A DNA stretch of 46,540 nucleotides from a bacterium (lineage in GTDB: Bacteria > Planctomycetota > Phycisphaerae > Phycisphaerales > SM1A02): NCBI GenBank assembly GCA_029977865.1, contig JAPOKA010000017.1, positions 1 to 46,540 on the forward strand, read 5' to 3'. The position numbers were made by a program, and so were the translations under genes. The notes beneath the pieces were generated by a model. That model was not told the origin of the DNA. It did not search any database and saw only the letters and a program-made list of their open reading frames with translations. Shown here one piece after another: positions 39,476-46,540 of the stretch. Within the stretch, counting starts at the first letter, position 1. The number at the start of each line of letters is the position of its first letter.

Positions 39476-40930
39476 ATGTCGATGTCGACGAGAGACCAGT
39501 TCCCGATCGCAGCCCGCAGGGGTTGGCTGGCCCGCTTCGATCGACTGATCGCTGCAGACGTCGACACCCTCATCGAACTGCTTGCAGACGAACTCGCCAA
39601 GCCGGCCGAGGAAGCGATCGCGTCCGAGCTGCTGCCGCTCCGGGCGGCGATCGCATGGCATCGCAGACGCCTGGCGAGCCTGTTGGCACCTCAAGGGATC
39701 GACGGCGGTCCGTGGTGGCTTCCGGGGCAGCGGCATGCGGTGGTCCGGGTGCCGCTTGGGCGGGTCGGCATCATCGCGACCTGGAACTATCCGCTTCAGA
39801 TTCTCGGGATCCAGCTGATTCAGGCGATCGCGGCCGGCAACGCGGTGGTCGTGAAGCCTTCCGAACACGCGCCTCGGTGCCAGCATCGGCTGCTCGAACT
39901 GGCGGTCGCGGCAGGGCTGCCCCCGGGTCGACTCGAGGTGCTTCCCGCAACTCGGGAAGCCGGGGCGGACATGGTCGCGTCGGAGCGGCTCGATCACCTG
40001 CTGTTCACGGGCTCGACCACGGTCGGGCGGGAGATCGCGATGGCGGCCGGAGCGAGGCTGCTGCCGACGACCCTCGAACTCTCCGGTCGCGACAGCGCCA
40101 TCGTGCTCGCCGACGCCGACCCGCGGTTGACCGCCCGAGTCCTGTGGCAGGCGGTCGCCATCAACGGTGGGCAGACCTGCATGGCTCCACGGCGAATCCT
40201 GGTCGAGCGACCAGCGATGCGGGGGCTCCTCGACTCGTTGGCGCCGCTGGTCGCCTCAGCGCGGCCGCGTCGACTCGTCTCCGCCGCGGCGGCATCGCAC
40301 GCCTCCGATCTTGCCGAGCAGGCCCTTGCCGATGGCGGGCGGACTCCCTCAGGAATCTTCGAGCCGGCGGAGGGCGCGTGGATGCGCCCGGTCGCGATCA
40401 CCCATGCCGATCCCGAGACACCGCTGGTCGCGGGCGATCACTTTGGCCCTGCGGTCGCGGTGGTCGAGGTGAAGTCCTTCGAGGAAGCGCTCGAGATCCA
40501 CGGCGGAATCGATCAGCATCTCGCGACTTCGGTCTTCACGGCGGAGCCGCGTCGACTCGCCGGGCTCCTTCCGCGGCTGCAGGCTGCAACGGTGACGGTG
40601 AACGACTGCCTGTTGCCGACGGCGCACCCGGCGGTCTCGATCGCCGGACGCCGACGCAGCGGATGGGGCACGAGCCGCGGCGAAGCCGGGCTGCTCGCGC
40701 TCACCCGCACGGTGACCCTCTCGAACACGGCCCGACGATGGCGGGTGCCGCCGGAGACGCCGAGTCCCACGGTGATTCGGGGGTTGCGATGGCTTGCATC
40801 GCGTGGTGCCGCGGGGGCGACGGCGCCGGCGCGGCCCGCTCGCGACTCGGTCACGACGGCGTCGAACTCGACATCGGTTCAGGACGGACCCACGGATCTT
40901 CAGGAGGCGACATGCACGGACGAGGGGTGA
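39476..40930 (+). CDS. Aldehyde dehydrogenase of the carotenoid cluster
   Basis: NAD(P)-dependent oxidation of an aldehyde to a carboxylic acid; 484 residues. All catalytic residues are visible: N104 in ATWNYPLQ, K127 in VVVKPSEHA, E201 in TTLELSGRDS and C235 in NGGQTCMAPRR. The position between two carotenoid desaturase-family genes and ahead of an acyltransferase and a glycosyltransferase suggests it oxidises a C30 apocarotenoid aldehyde, as the AldH step of staphyloxanthin synthesis does. The last about 50 residues are low-complexity and beyond the normal fold. Its 3' end overlaps the next gene by 19 nt. Substrate is inference from context. Confidence 0.9.
   Translation: MSMSTRDQFPIAARRGWLARFDRLIAADVDTLIELLADELAKPAEEAIASELLPLRAAIAWHRRRLASLLAPQGIDGGPWWLPGQRHAVVRVPLGRVGIIATWNYPLQILGIQLIQAIAAGNAVVVKPSEHAPRCQHRLLELAVAAGLPPGRLEVLPATREAGADMVASERLDHLLFTGSTTVGREIAMAAGARLLPTTLELSGRDSAIVLADADPRLTARVLWQAVAINGGQTCMAPRRILVERPAMRGLLDSLAPLVASARPRRLVSAAAASHASDLAEQALADGGRTPSGIFEPAEGAWMRPVAITHADPETPLVAGDHFGPAVAVVEVKSFEEALEIHGGIDQHLATSVFTAEPRRLAGLLPRLQAATVTVNDCLLPTAHPAVSIAGRRRSGWGTSRGEAGLLALTRTVTLSNTARRWRVPPETPSPTVIRGLRWLASRGAAGATAPARPARDSVTTASNSTSVQDGPTDLQEATCTDEG
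40902..40907 (+). promoter_or_regulatory. Strong ribosome-binding site of the second desaturase gene
   Basis: A perfect AGGAGG lies 4 nt before ATG 40912, inside the last codons of the aldehyde dehydrogenase gene. It is the best Shine-Dalgarno match I noticed in the window and fixes the start of the second CrtN/CrtP-type gene. Confidence 0.7.
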
Positions 40931-42486
40931 ATCCACGGGCGGTGGTCATCGGTGGCGGACTCGCGGGTCTTGCCGCGGCGGTCGAACTCGGCTCGCGCGG
41001 CGCCGAGGTGGTCCTCGTCGAACGCAACCGCCACCTCGGCGGCAAGATGAACGTGCTCGAGCAGGACGGCTACCGCTTCGACATGGGGCCGACCATCCTG
41101 ACCATTCCCTCGGTGGTGCGGGGGATCATCGAACGAAGCGGCCGCCGCCCCGAGGACTACCTCGATCTGATCCGACTCGATCCGCAGTGGCGCTGCCTCT
41201 TCGAGGACGGCGTGGTGATCGACCTCCGCGAAGATGTGGCGGAGATGCGCCGGGCGATGGATCGCCAGTTTCCCGGCAGCGGCGCGGGCGAGGGCTGGGA
41301 GCGATTCATCGAGTACAGCCGCCGCATGTACCGACTCTCGGAGAAGGTCTTCTTCTACAAGGACCTCGGCGGCATCGGCGACTTGATGCGCACCCCGCCG
41401 AGTCGCGAGCCGGGCCTGCTCGGCGACGTGATGGCGATGCGAATCCACTCGACCATGGCGGCGACCCTTCATCGCCACCTGCGCGAACCGCATCTTGCGC
41501 AGCTCTCCGAGCACTTCCTGCAGTACGTGGGGTCGAGTCCGTTCCTGGCGCCGGCGATCCTGTCGCTGATCGCGGCAGCGCAGGTCGACGAGGGATGCTG
41601 GTACTCGATGGGCGGGACCCGCGAGGTGGCGCGGTCGCTGGCGCGGATCCTCGCGGAGCGCGAAGTCGAGGTTCGCACCGGAGTCGGAGTCGCTCGAATC
41701 GTGGCCGAGGGACGGACGGTTCGCGGCGTCGAACTCGAGGACGGCACCACCATCGACGCGGATCTGGTGGTCAGCAACTGCGATGTGCAACGGACCTATC
41801 GCGATCTCCTCGGTGGCGAACCGGACCTCGTCGAGCAGCGCCGCATCGCCTCCAAGTACGAGCCCGCCTGCAGTGGGGTGGTGCTCTACCTCGGGCTCGA
41901 TCGCCAGTACGACCACCTCTGCCACCATAACTTCCTCTTCAGCCGGGATTCGCGAGCGGAGTTCGGCGACATCTACGGCCGCGGAGTGCCGGCGGCGGAT
42001 CCGACCCTCTACCTCTGCGTGCCGAGCCGCACCGATCCCGCCCAGGCCCCTCCCGGGTGCGAGGCGCTCTACGTGCTCGTGCACACGCCGTGGGTTCGCC
42101 CCGGGCAGCGGTGGGATGGTCCGGGCGGACTGCTCGAGCAGTACCGGCCGGTCATCATCGAGAAGCTCCGCCGCAACGGCATGCCCGATCTCGAGTCGCG
42201 CATCAAGGTCGAGCGATCCCTCTCTCCGGCCGGGATCGAGCGGATGTACAACGCCGAGGGCGGTGCCATCTACGGCCTGGCCTCGCATGGACGCCTGCAC
42301 GGCGGCTTCAAGCCGAAGAACCGCAGTCGCGTCTACCGGAATCTCTATCTCGCGGGTGGCAGTGCCAACCCCGGCCCCGGCACCCCGATGGTCATGATGA
42401 GCGGCGTCACCGCGGCGTGGTCGGCGGCGGAGGACTTCGGACTCACCGCCGCGGCAGCGACTTCCGAAGCGATGGCAGGAGTCTGA
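40912..42486 (+). CDS. Carotenoid desaturase/oxygenase (CrtN/CrtP/CrtI family), second copy
   Basis: A 524-residue FAD enzyme similar to the first copy. The N-terminal VVIGGGLAGLAAAVELG and VLVERNRHLGGKMN form the FAD fold; FDMGPTILTIPSVVRGI is the desaturase motif. A full C-terminal motif, LYLAGGSANPGPGTPMVMMSG, ends it. With the other copy it supplies the two-enzyme set (CrtN plus CrtP) that a C30 carotenoid acid pathway needs. ATG 40912 follows a perfect AGGAGG. The stop is 2 nt before the acyltransferase ATG. Product assignment within the pair is open. Confidence 0.92.
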   Translation: MHGRGVNPRAVVIGGGLAGLAAAVELGSRGAEVVLVERNRHLGGKMNVLEQDGYRFDMGPTILTIPSVVRGIIERSGRRPEDYLDLIRLDPQWRCLFEDGVVIDLREDVAEMRRAMDRQFPGSGAGEGWERFIEYSRRMYRLSEKVFFYKDLGGIGDLMRTPPSREPGLLGDVMAMRIHSTMAATLHRHLREPHLAQLSEHFLQYVGSSPFLAPAILSLIAAAQVDEGCWYSMGGTREVARSLARILAEREVEVRTGVGVARIVAEGRTVRGVELEDGTTIDADLVVSNCDVQRTYRDLLGGEPDLVEQRRIASKYEPACSGVVLYLGLDRQYDHLCHHNFLFSRDSRAEFGDIYGRGVPAADPTLYLCVPSRTDPAQAPPGCEALYVLVHTPWVRPGQRWDGPGGLLEQYRPVIIEKLRRNGMPDLESRIKVERSLSPAGIERMYNAEGGAIYGLASHGRLHGGFKPKNRSRVYRNLYLAGGSANPGPGTPMVMMSGVTAAWSAAEDFGLTAAAATSEAMAGV

Positions 42487-42488
42487 CC

Positions 42489-43352
42489 ATGACCGGCGCC
42501 GCGGCATCACGGCGCGAAGGCGTTCCGGCGGCGGGAAGCGACGAGGCGCTGATCCTGCCCGCGAAGCGGAATCGTCATGTGGCGGGCGGGCTGCGCTGGT
42601 ACACGCGGCGAATCCTGCGACGACAGTTCCACGCGGTGCGAGCGATCTCGAGCGTTCGCACGGAGCTGGAGTCCCTCGCCTCGAGCGACCGGCCGGCGAT
42701 GCTGATGCTCACCCACTCGAGCTGGTGGGATCCGCTGATCGCGATCGACCTTTGGAATCGCTACTTCCCCAAGCGACGGCTCTCTGCGCCGATGCATCGT
42801 CGTGAACTGGAGCGATTCGGGTTCTTTCGCGCGGTCGGGGTCTTCGGAATCGATCCCGACGAACCCCGCAGCCTCGCGGCGATGCGCGACTACCTCCAGC
42901 CTCGCCTCTCGCGTGAGGCCGCGGGCGGAGCCGAAGTGCTGGTGCTGACGCCCCAGGGGGCGCTTACCGATCCGCGAGTCCCGATGCGGCTGCGGCCCGG
43001 CGCCGCCGCCATCGCCGCCTCGGTTCCTGATCTCGAGGTGATCTCGATCGCGATCGAGTACGCCTTCTGGTCGGATCGCCTTCCCGAGGTGTTCCTGCAT
43101 GCACAGCGCTGTCCGCCTCCCAACGCGAACGGCGCTGCATCCACCGCTCGTTGGCACCGGACCCTGCAGGAGTCGCTGGCGGAGGTCGCCGAGGCGCTCG
43201 CGGCCGCGGTTGCAAGCCGCGACCCCGATCGCTTCGAGCGTCTCGACGGGGGCGCGAGCACCGTCCACCCGGTCTACGACTGGTGGCTGCGAGCGACCGG
43301 CCGATCGGGAGGGATCGACGGTGAGGGGCGAGCGAGGAGATCCTCGCGTTGA
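42489..43352 (+). CDS. Lysophospholipid/glycolipid acyltransferase-like protein (CrtO-like role likely)
   Basis: A 287-residue protein of the PlsC-type acyltransferase family. The catalytic HxxxxD box is THSSWWDPL (H76, D81). A later LTPQGALTDPRVPMRLRPG fits the family's P-x-G region, and there is no clear membrane helix. In the cluster context the probable acceptor is a carotenoid glycoside, the step carried out by CrtO in staphyloxanthin synthesis, although CrtO itself is not closely PlsC-like. ATG 42489 comes 2 nt after the desaturase stop. The stop overlaps the glycosyltransferase start (TTGA). Substrate inferred. Confidence 0.85.
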   Translation: MTGAAASRREGVPAAGSDEALILPAKRNRHVAGGLRWYTRRILRRQFHAVRAISSVRTELESLASSDRPAMLMLTHSSWWDPLIAIDLWNRYFPKRRLSAPMHRRELERFGFFRAVGVFGIDPDEPRSLAAMRDYLQPRLSREAAGGAEVLVLTPQGALTDPRVPMRLRPGAAAIAASVPDLEVISIAIEYAFWSDRLPEVFLHAQRCPPPNANGAASTARWHRTLQESLAEVAEALAAAVASRDPDRFERLDGGASTVHPVYDWWLRATGRSGGIDGEGRARRSSR

Positions 43353-44545
43353 CGAGCCCGCCACTCGCTTCCACTCCCGAATCCGCCACGTGGATCCAGC
43401 CGCTGGTGGTGCTCGCGCTGGTGGCGGTGGTGATCTCCGCGATCGCCCTGGTGATGACGGTGCGCAATCTCGGCCGCTACCGCCCAGTGCCAGCCTCGAC
43501 GCGACGAAGCGGTTCGCTCTCCCTCTGCATTCCGGCTCGGAACGAAGCGGCGAACCTCGCAGCGTGCGTCGAGAGCGGTCTCGACGCAGCGGGCGGCGAG
43601 TTCGGGCTCGAGCACTTCGAGGTGCTTGTCTACGACGATGGCAGCACCGACGGCACCGCAGATGTGCTCGATGGACTGGTGGCGCGCGACTCGCGGGTGC
43701 GACGGGTCGAGACCGTGCCGTTGCCGAGCGGATGGAATGGCAAGCAGCATGCCTGCGAGCGGGCTGGGCAGGCGGCAACCGGCGACTGGCTTCTCTTCAC
43801 CGACGCCGACGTGCGCTTCGCGCCGCAGACCTTCGCCGCGGCGGTCGCCGAGGCGGAGCGAAGGGGCGTCGATCTGCTCTCGACCTTTCCCCGCCAGCAG
43901 ACCGCCACCCTCGGCGAAGCGCTGTTCGTGCCCATGATCTCGTTCATCCTCTTCAGCTATCTGCCCATGGGACGAATGCAGCGAACCCTCGATCCGGCCG
44001 CGAGCGCCGGGTGCGGCCAGTACCTCCTCGTGCGCCGCGAGGCGTGGATCGCCTGCGGAGGGCATGCGGCATTTCGAGCCTCCATGCACGATGGCATTCG
44101 CCTTCCTCGGCTGCTGCGGACCCATCGCCATGCGACCGACCTCTTCGATGGCACCGCCGCGGTCACCTGCCGCATGTATCGGGGCTTCGGGGAGTGCTGG
44201 CGCGGCTTCGGGAAGAACGCCTACGAGGGGCTTGGTTCGATCTGGCTGCTGTCGCTGGTGACGGTCCTGCATGTGGTGGGGCACCTGTTTCCGTGGGCGA
44301 TCCTGGCAGCCGCGGTGGCGGTGCCGGCTTGCCGAGCGCCCTGGGTGTTGGGGCCGGCTGCGGTGGCGGCGGGAATCCAGCTTGCCCAGCGCAGCCTGCT
44401 CTCCCGGCGATTTCATCAGGGCCTCACGCCGGTGCTGCTTCATCCGATCGGGGTGTTGCTTTCAATCGCGGTGCAGTGGTGGAGTTTCATTCTCCATGTC
44501 TGCGGCCGTCGGACGTGGCGCGGCCGCACCGCGACGGCGACGTAG
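43349..44545 (+). CDS. Family 2 glycosyltransferase of the carotenoid cluster (CrtQ-like)
   Basis: A 398-residue GT-A enzyme anchored by one N-terminal helix (about 17-38) and three or four C-terminal helices. LSLCIPARNEAANLAACVES starts the catalytic domain. EVLVYDDGSTDGT, PLPSGWNGKQHAC and the metal-binding FTDADVRF follow. The WNGK and helix layout is typical of CrtQ-type carotenoid glycosyltransferases. Together with the aldehyde dehydrogenase and acyltransferase this suggests a glycosylated, acylated carotenoid acid. The start is TTG 43349, in a TTGA overlap with the acyltransferase stop. It is the last gene of the operon. Confidence 0.9.
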   Translation: MTSPPLASTPESATWIQPLVVLALVAVVISAIALVMTVRNLGRYRPVPASTRRSGSLSLCIPARNEAANLAACVESGLDAAGGEFGLEHFEVLVYDDGSTDGTADVLDGLVARDSRVRRVETVPLPSGWNGKQHACERAGQAATGDWLLFTDADVRFAPQTFAAAVAEAERRGVDLLSTFPRQQTATLGEALFVPMISFILFSYLPMGRMQRTLDPAASAGCGQYLLVRREAWIACGGHAAFRASMHDGIRLPRLLRTHRHATDLFDGTAAVTCRMYRGFGECWRGFGKNAYEGLGSIWLLSLVTVLHVVGHLFPWAILAAAVAVPACRAPWVLGPAAVAAGIQLAQRSLLSRRFHQGLTPVLLHPIGVLLSIAVQWWSFILHVCGRRTWRGRTATAT

Positions 44546-44548
44546 GAT
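44543..44548 (+). promoter_or_regulatory. Candidate -10 box (TAGGAT) of the helicase gene
   Basis: TAGGAT ends 6 nt before ATG 44555 and straddles the end of the glycosyltransferase gene. Same hexamer and nearly the same spacing as at pgsA. It suggests that the helicase is transcribed on its own, as a leaderless mRNA, rather than with the carotenoid operon. Confidence 0.35.
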
Positions 44549-44554
44549 CGCGGC

Positions 44555-46540
44555 ATGCCAGGCGATGACGCTCGGGCGAAGGAGGTTCAGTCGGCGGCCG
44601 GGGACCCGCTCGACCGGGTGCGGATGTGGTTCGAGCGCGAGGGCTGGCAGCCCCACGCCTTTCAGGAGCGCGCCTGGGCTGCATCGGGTCGCGGGCGAAG
44701 CGGGTTGATTCACGTTCCGACCGGCGCTGGCAAGACCTACGCGGCGCTGCTGGCACCATTGGCCGAACTCGCGGATTCTCCGCCGCAGGGCCTCGCCATT
44801 CTCTTCATCACTCCGCTTCGGGCGGTGAGCCGCGATACGGAGAAGGCGCTGCGACGAGCGGTCGAGGCGATCGCGCCCACCCTCGCGGTGGGAAGCCGGA
44901 CCGGCGACACCTCGGCGGGCGAGCGGGCGCGGCAGCGCACGCGACTGCCGGAGGTCCTGGTGACCACGCCGGAGTCGCTGTGTCTCATGCTGGCTTCTCC
45001 GGATGCGAAGGCGAAGCTGGGTTCGTTGCGCACGGTGATCGTCGACGAGTGGCACGAACTTCTCTCGAGCAAGCGGGGGGTGCAGGTCGAACTCGCCTTG
45101 GCGCGGCTACGGAGGTGGGCGCCGGATCTTCGCACCTGGGCGCTCTCGGCCACGCTCGCCAATGTCGACGAGGCGGCGCAGGCTGCGGTGGGGGTGGGGG
45201 CCATCGCCGAGATCGTTCGCGACGAACTGCCGCGGCCGATCGTGGTCGACGCGGTGCTGCCACCCGATCCGGCCCGGCTGCCGTGGGCCGGCCACCTCGG
45301 ACTGCGGATGCTCGGGCCGCTGCTCGATCGGCTTGATCCCGCGGTGCCGACCTTGATCTTCACGAACACCCGTTCGCAGGCGGAACTCTGGCATGCCGCG
45401 ATCCTCGCGGCGCGGCCGGAGTGGGCGGAGCGGCTAGCCCTGCACCATGGCTCGATCGACCTCGAGACCCGCGAACGGGTCGAGGCGGCAGTCAAGGAGG
45501 GATCGATCTCGCTGGTGGTCTGCACCTCGAGCCTTGATCTGGGGGTCGACTTCTCGCCGGTCGAACAGGTCGTGCAAATCGGCTCGCCGAAGGGGATCGC
45601 CAGGCTGATCCAGCGGGCGGGGCGATCGGCCCATCGTCCCGGCGCCGCGTGCCGGGTGCTCTGCGTGCCGACCCACGCGCTCGAACTGGTGGAGATCGCC
45701 TCGGCGCGCGAGGCGATCGAACGCGGCGAGATCGAGATCCGTCCGCTGCTGCAGGCGCCGCTGGACTGCCTGGTGCAGCACCTGGTCACGGTGGGACTCG
45801 GCGGCGGGTTCATTGCCGACGCGCTCTTCGACGAGGTCCGCACTGCGTGGTGCTATCGCGAGCTCGAGCGATCGGCCTTCGAGTGGTGCCTCGACCTCGC
45901 GAGCCGCGGCGGCGCCACGCTTGCGGCGTATCCGCGGCACCACCGCCTCGCCCACGCCGACGGGCGATACTCCCTCACCGATCGCAAGATGTCGGCGCTG
46001 CACCGGTTGAACATCGGAACCATCGTCACCGACGCGGCGATCTCGGTGCGGATGCAGAACGGTGCCCGCCTCGGCTCGATCGAGGAGCGCTTCATCGGAA
46101 GACTGCGGCCGGGACAGGTCTTTCTTTTCGCCGGTCGGCACCTCGAACTTGTGCGAATCCGGGATCTCGTCGCCACGGTGCGCCCCGCTCGCCGCACCAC
46201 CACCGCAACGCCGCATTGGGCGGGTTCGCGGTTTCCGCTCTCCACGGCGCTTGCGGCGGCGGTACGTCGTTCGCTCGACTCGGCCCGCCGGGGACAATCC
46301 TCGACGGCTCCGGAGATGCAGGCGGCGTCGTTCATCCTGGCTCGGCAGGCCGAGCGTTCGCGGCTGCCCTCACGCGACTCGGTCCTGGCGGAAGTGCTGC
46401 ATGCAACCGGTCGCCGCGGCGGGGGCAGCCATCTCTTTCTCTATCCCTTCGAAGGCCGCCTGGTGCACGAAGGCTTGTCGGTGCTGCTTGGGTTGCGGCT
46501 CGGTCGACTGCGATCGGCGAGTTTCGCGGTCTCGTTCAAC
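44555..46540 (+). CDS. Lhr-C, ligase-associated type DEXH-box helicase (partial, cut by the window end)
   Basis: Open through the window edge, 662 codons without stop; the family is about 800-850 residues. Superfamily 2 motifs: Walker A PTGAGKTY (residues 55-62), TPLRAVSRD, TTPESL, the DEWH box (D164-H167, VDEWHELL), SATLAN, and the second RecA domain with FTNTRSQAELW, LHHGSID, VVCTSSLDLGVDF and QRAGRSAHRPG. DEWH and the N-terminal layout are characteristic of the Lhr-C, ligase-associated type rather than the full Lhr. Genes for an ATP-dependent ligase, an exonuclease or a phosphoesterase may follow beyond the window. ATG 44555 was read directly from the sequence. Confidence 0.93.
   Translation, partial: MPGDDARAKEVQSAAGDPLDRVRMWFEREGWQPHAFQERAWAASGRGRSGLIHVPTGAGKTYAALLAPLAELADSPPQGLAILFITPLRAVSRDTEKALRRAVEAIAPTLAVGSRTGDTSAGERARQRTRLPEVLVTTPESLCLMLASPDAKAKLGSLRTVIVDEWHELLSSKRGVQVELALARLRRWAPDLRTWALSATLANVDEAAQAAVGVGAIAEIVRDELPRPIVVDAVLPPDPARLPWAGHLGLRMLGPLLDRLDPAVPTLIFTNTRSQAELWHAAILAARPEWAERLALHHGSIDLETRERVEAAVKEGSISLVVCTSSLDLGVDFSPVEQVVQIGSPKGIARLIQRAGRSAHRPGAACRVLCVPTHALELVEIASAREAIERGEIEIRPLLQAPLDCLVQHLVTVGLGGGFIADALFDEVRTAWCYRELERSAFEWCLDLASRGGATLAAYPRHHRLAHADGRYSLTDRKMSALHRLNIGTIVTDAAISVRMQNGARLGSIEERFIGRLRPGQVFLFAGRHLELVRIRDLVATVRPARRTTTATPHWAGSRFPLSTALAAAVRRSLDSARRGQSSTAPEMQAASFILARQAERSRLPSRDSVLAEVLHATGRRGGGSHLFLYPFEGRLVHEGLSVLLGLRLGRLRSASFAVSFN

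Noticed and set aside
1-46540. CRISPR array, insertion sequence, prophage or integrated element
   Set aside because: No regularly spaced repeats, transposase, integrase or phage-type genes were seen, and composition is even throughout.

Overview
The window is 46.5 kb of GC-rich, densely coding bacterial chromosome. It holds about 37 protein genes and one tRNA, with no transposase, integrase, phage gene or CRISPR array. The likely source is a planctomycete, perhaps class Phycisphaerae. That is an inference from the PEP-CTERM-like exported protein, the CrtN/CrtP-type carotenoid genes together with aldehyde dehydrogenase, acyltransferase and glycosyltransferase, the many 4-nt start/stop overlaps, and the complex I operon architecture. 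No rRNA or universal marker is present to prove it.

Layout. 0-4.4 kb: a minus-strand group (YfcE-type phosphoesterase, small membrane protein, CorA Mg2+ channel), a plus-strand DnaQ-fold nuclease candidate, a PEP-CTERM-like secreted protein and tRNA-Arg(ACG). 4.4-11.2 kb: nuoJKLMN, the membrane half of respiratory complex I, with every junction a 4-nt ATGA overlap; nuoA-I are not here. 11.3-16.0 kb: pgsA-pgpA (phosphatidylglycerol synthesis) converging on lysA and a CheY-like protein, plus two related membrane proteins. 16.1-24.0 kb: YyaL with a fused DsbD-like domain, a one-domain asparaginase-like protein and an AbgT transporter, all translationally coupled, then a POT peptide transporter with a large insertion, a NUDIX hydrolase and an RluA-type pseudouridine synthase. 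23.9-33.0 kb: a lipoprotein, an amidohydrolase-fold protein that has lost its metal ligands, UbiE, an ECF sigma operon, a membrane-anchored helix-turn-helix-like protein, TilS, and two tandem membrane proteins with Cys-rich thioredoxin-like domains. 33.1-44.5 kb: a light-stress island with an FeS-type photolyase, a TIGR01777 epimerase, a class I CPD photolyase and a carotenoid ester cluster. 44.6 kb to the end: the N-terminal part of an Lhr-C, ligase-associated type helicase, cut by the window edge.

How the parts fit. NuoJ-N and UbiE (menaquinone/ubiquinone methylation) serve quinone-based respiration. PgsA and PgpA make anionic phospholipid, and LysA makes lysine from diaminopimelate. The photolyases and the carotenoid genes are a coherent photoprotection block. 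At seven transcription-unit heads a TANNNT hexamer lies only 6-9 nt before the start codon, which suggests that leaderless mRNAs are common in this organism.

Most promising for follow-up: the tandem six-cysteine thioredoxin-like membrane proteins, the POT transporter with a GspG-like extracytoplasmic insertion, the YyaL-DsbD fusion, the metal-less amidohydrolase, the sigma-factor operon and the recurring leaderless promoter pattern. All functional calls rest on motifs read by eye; no search was run.
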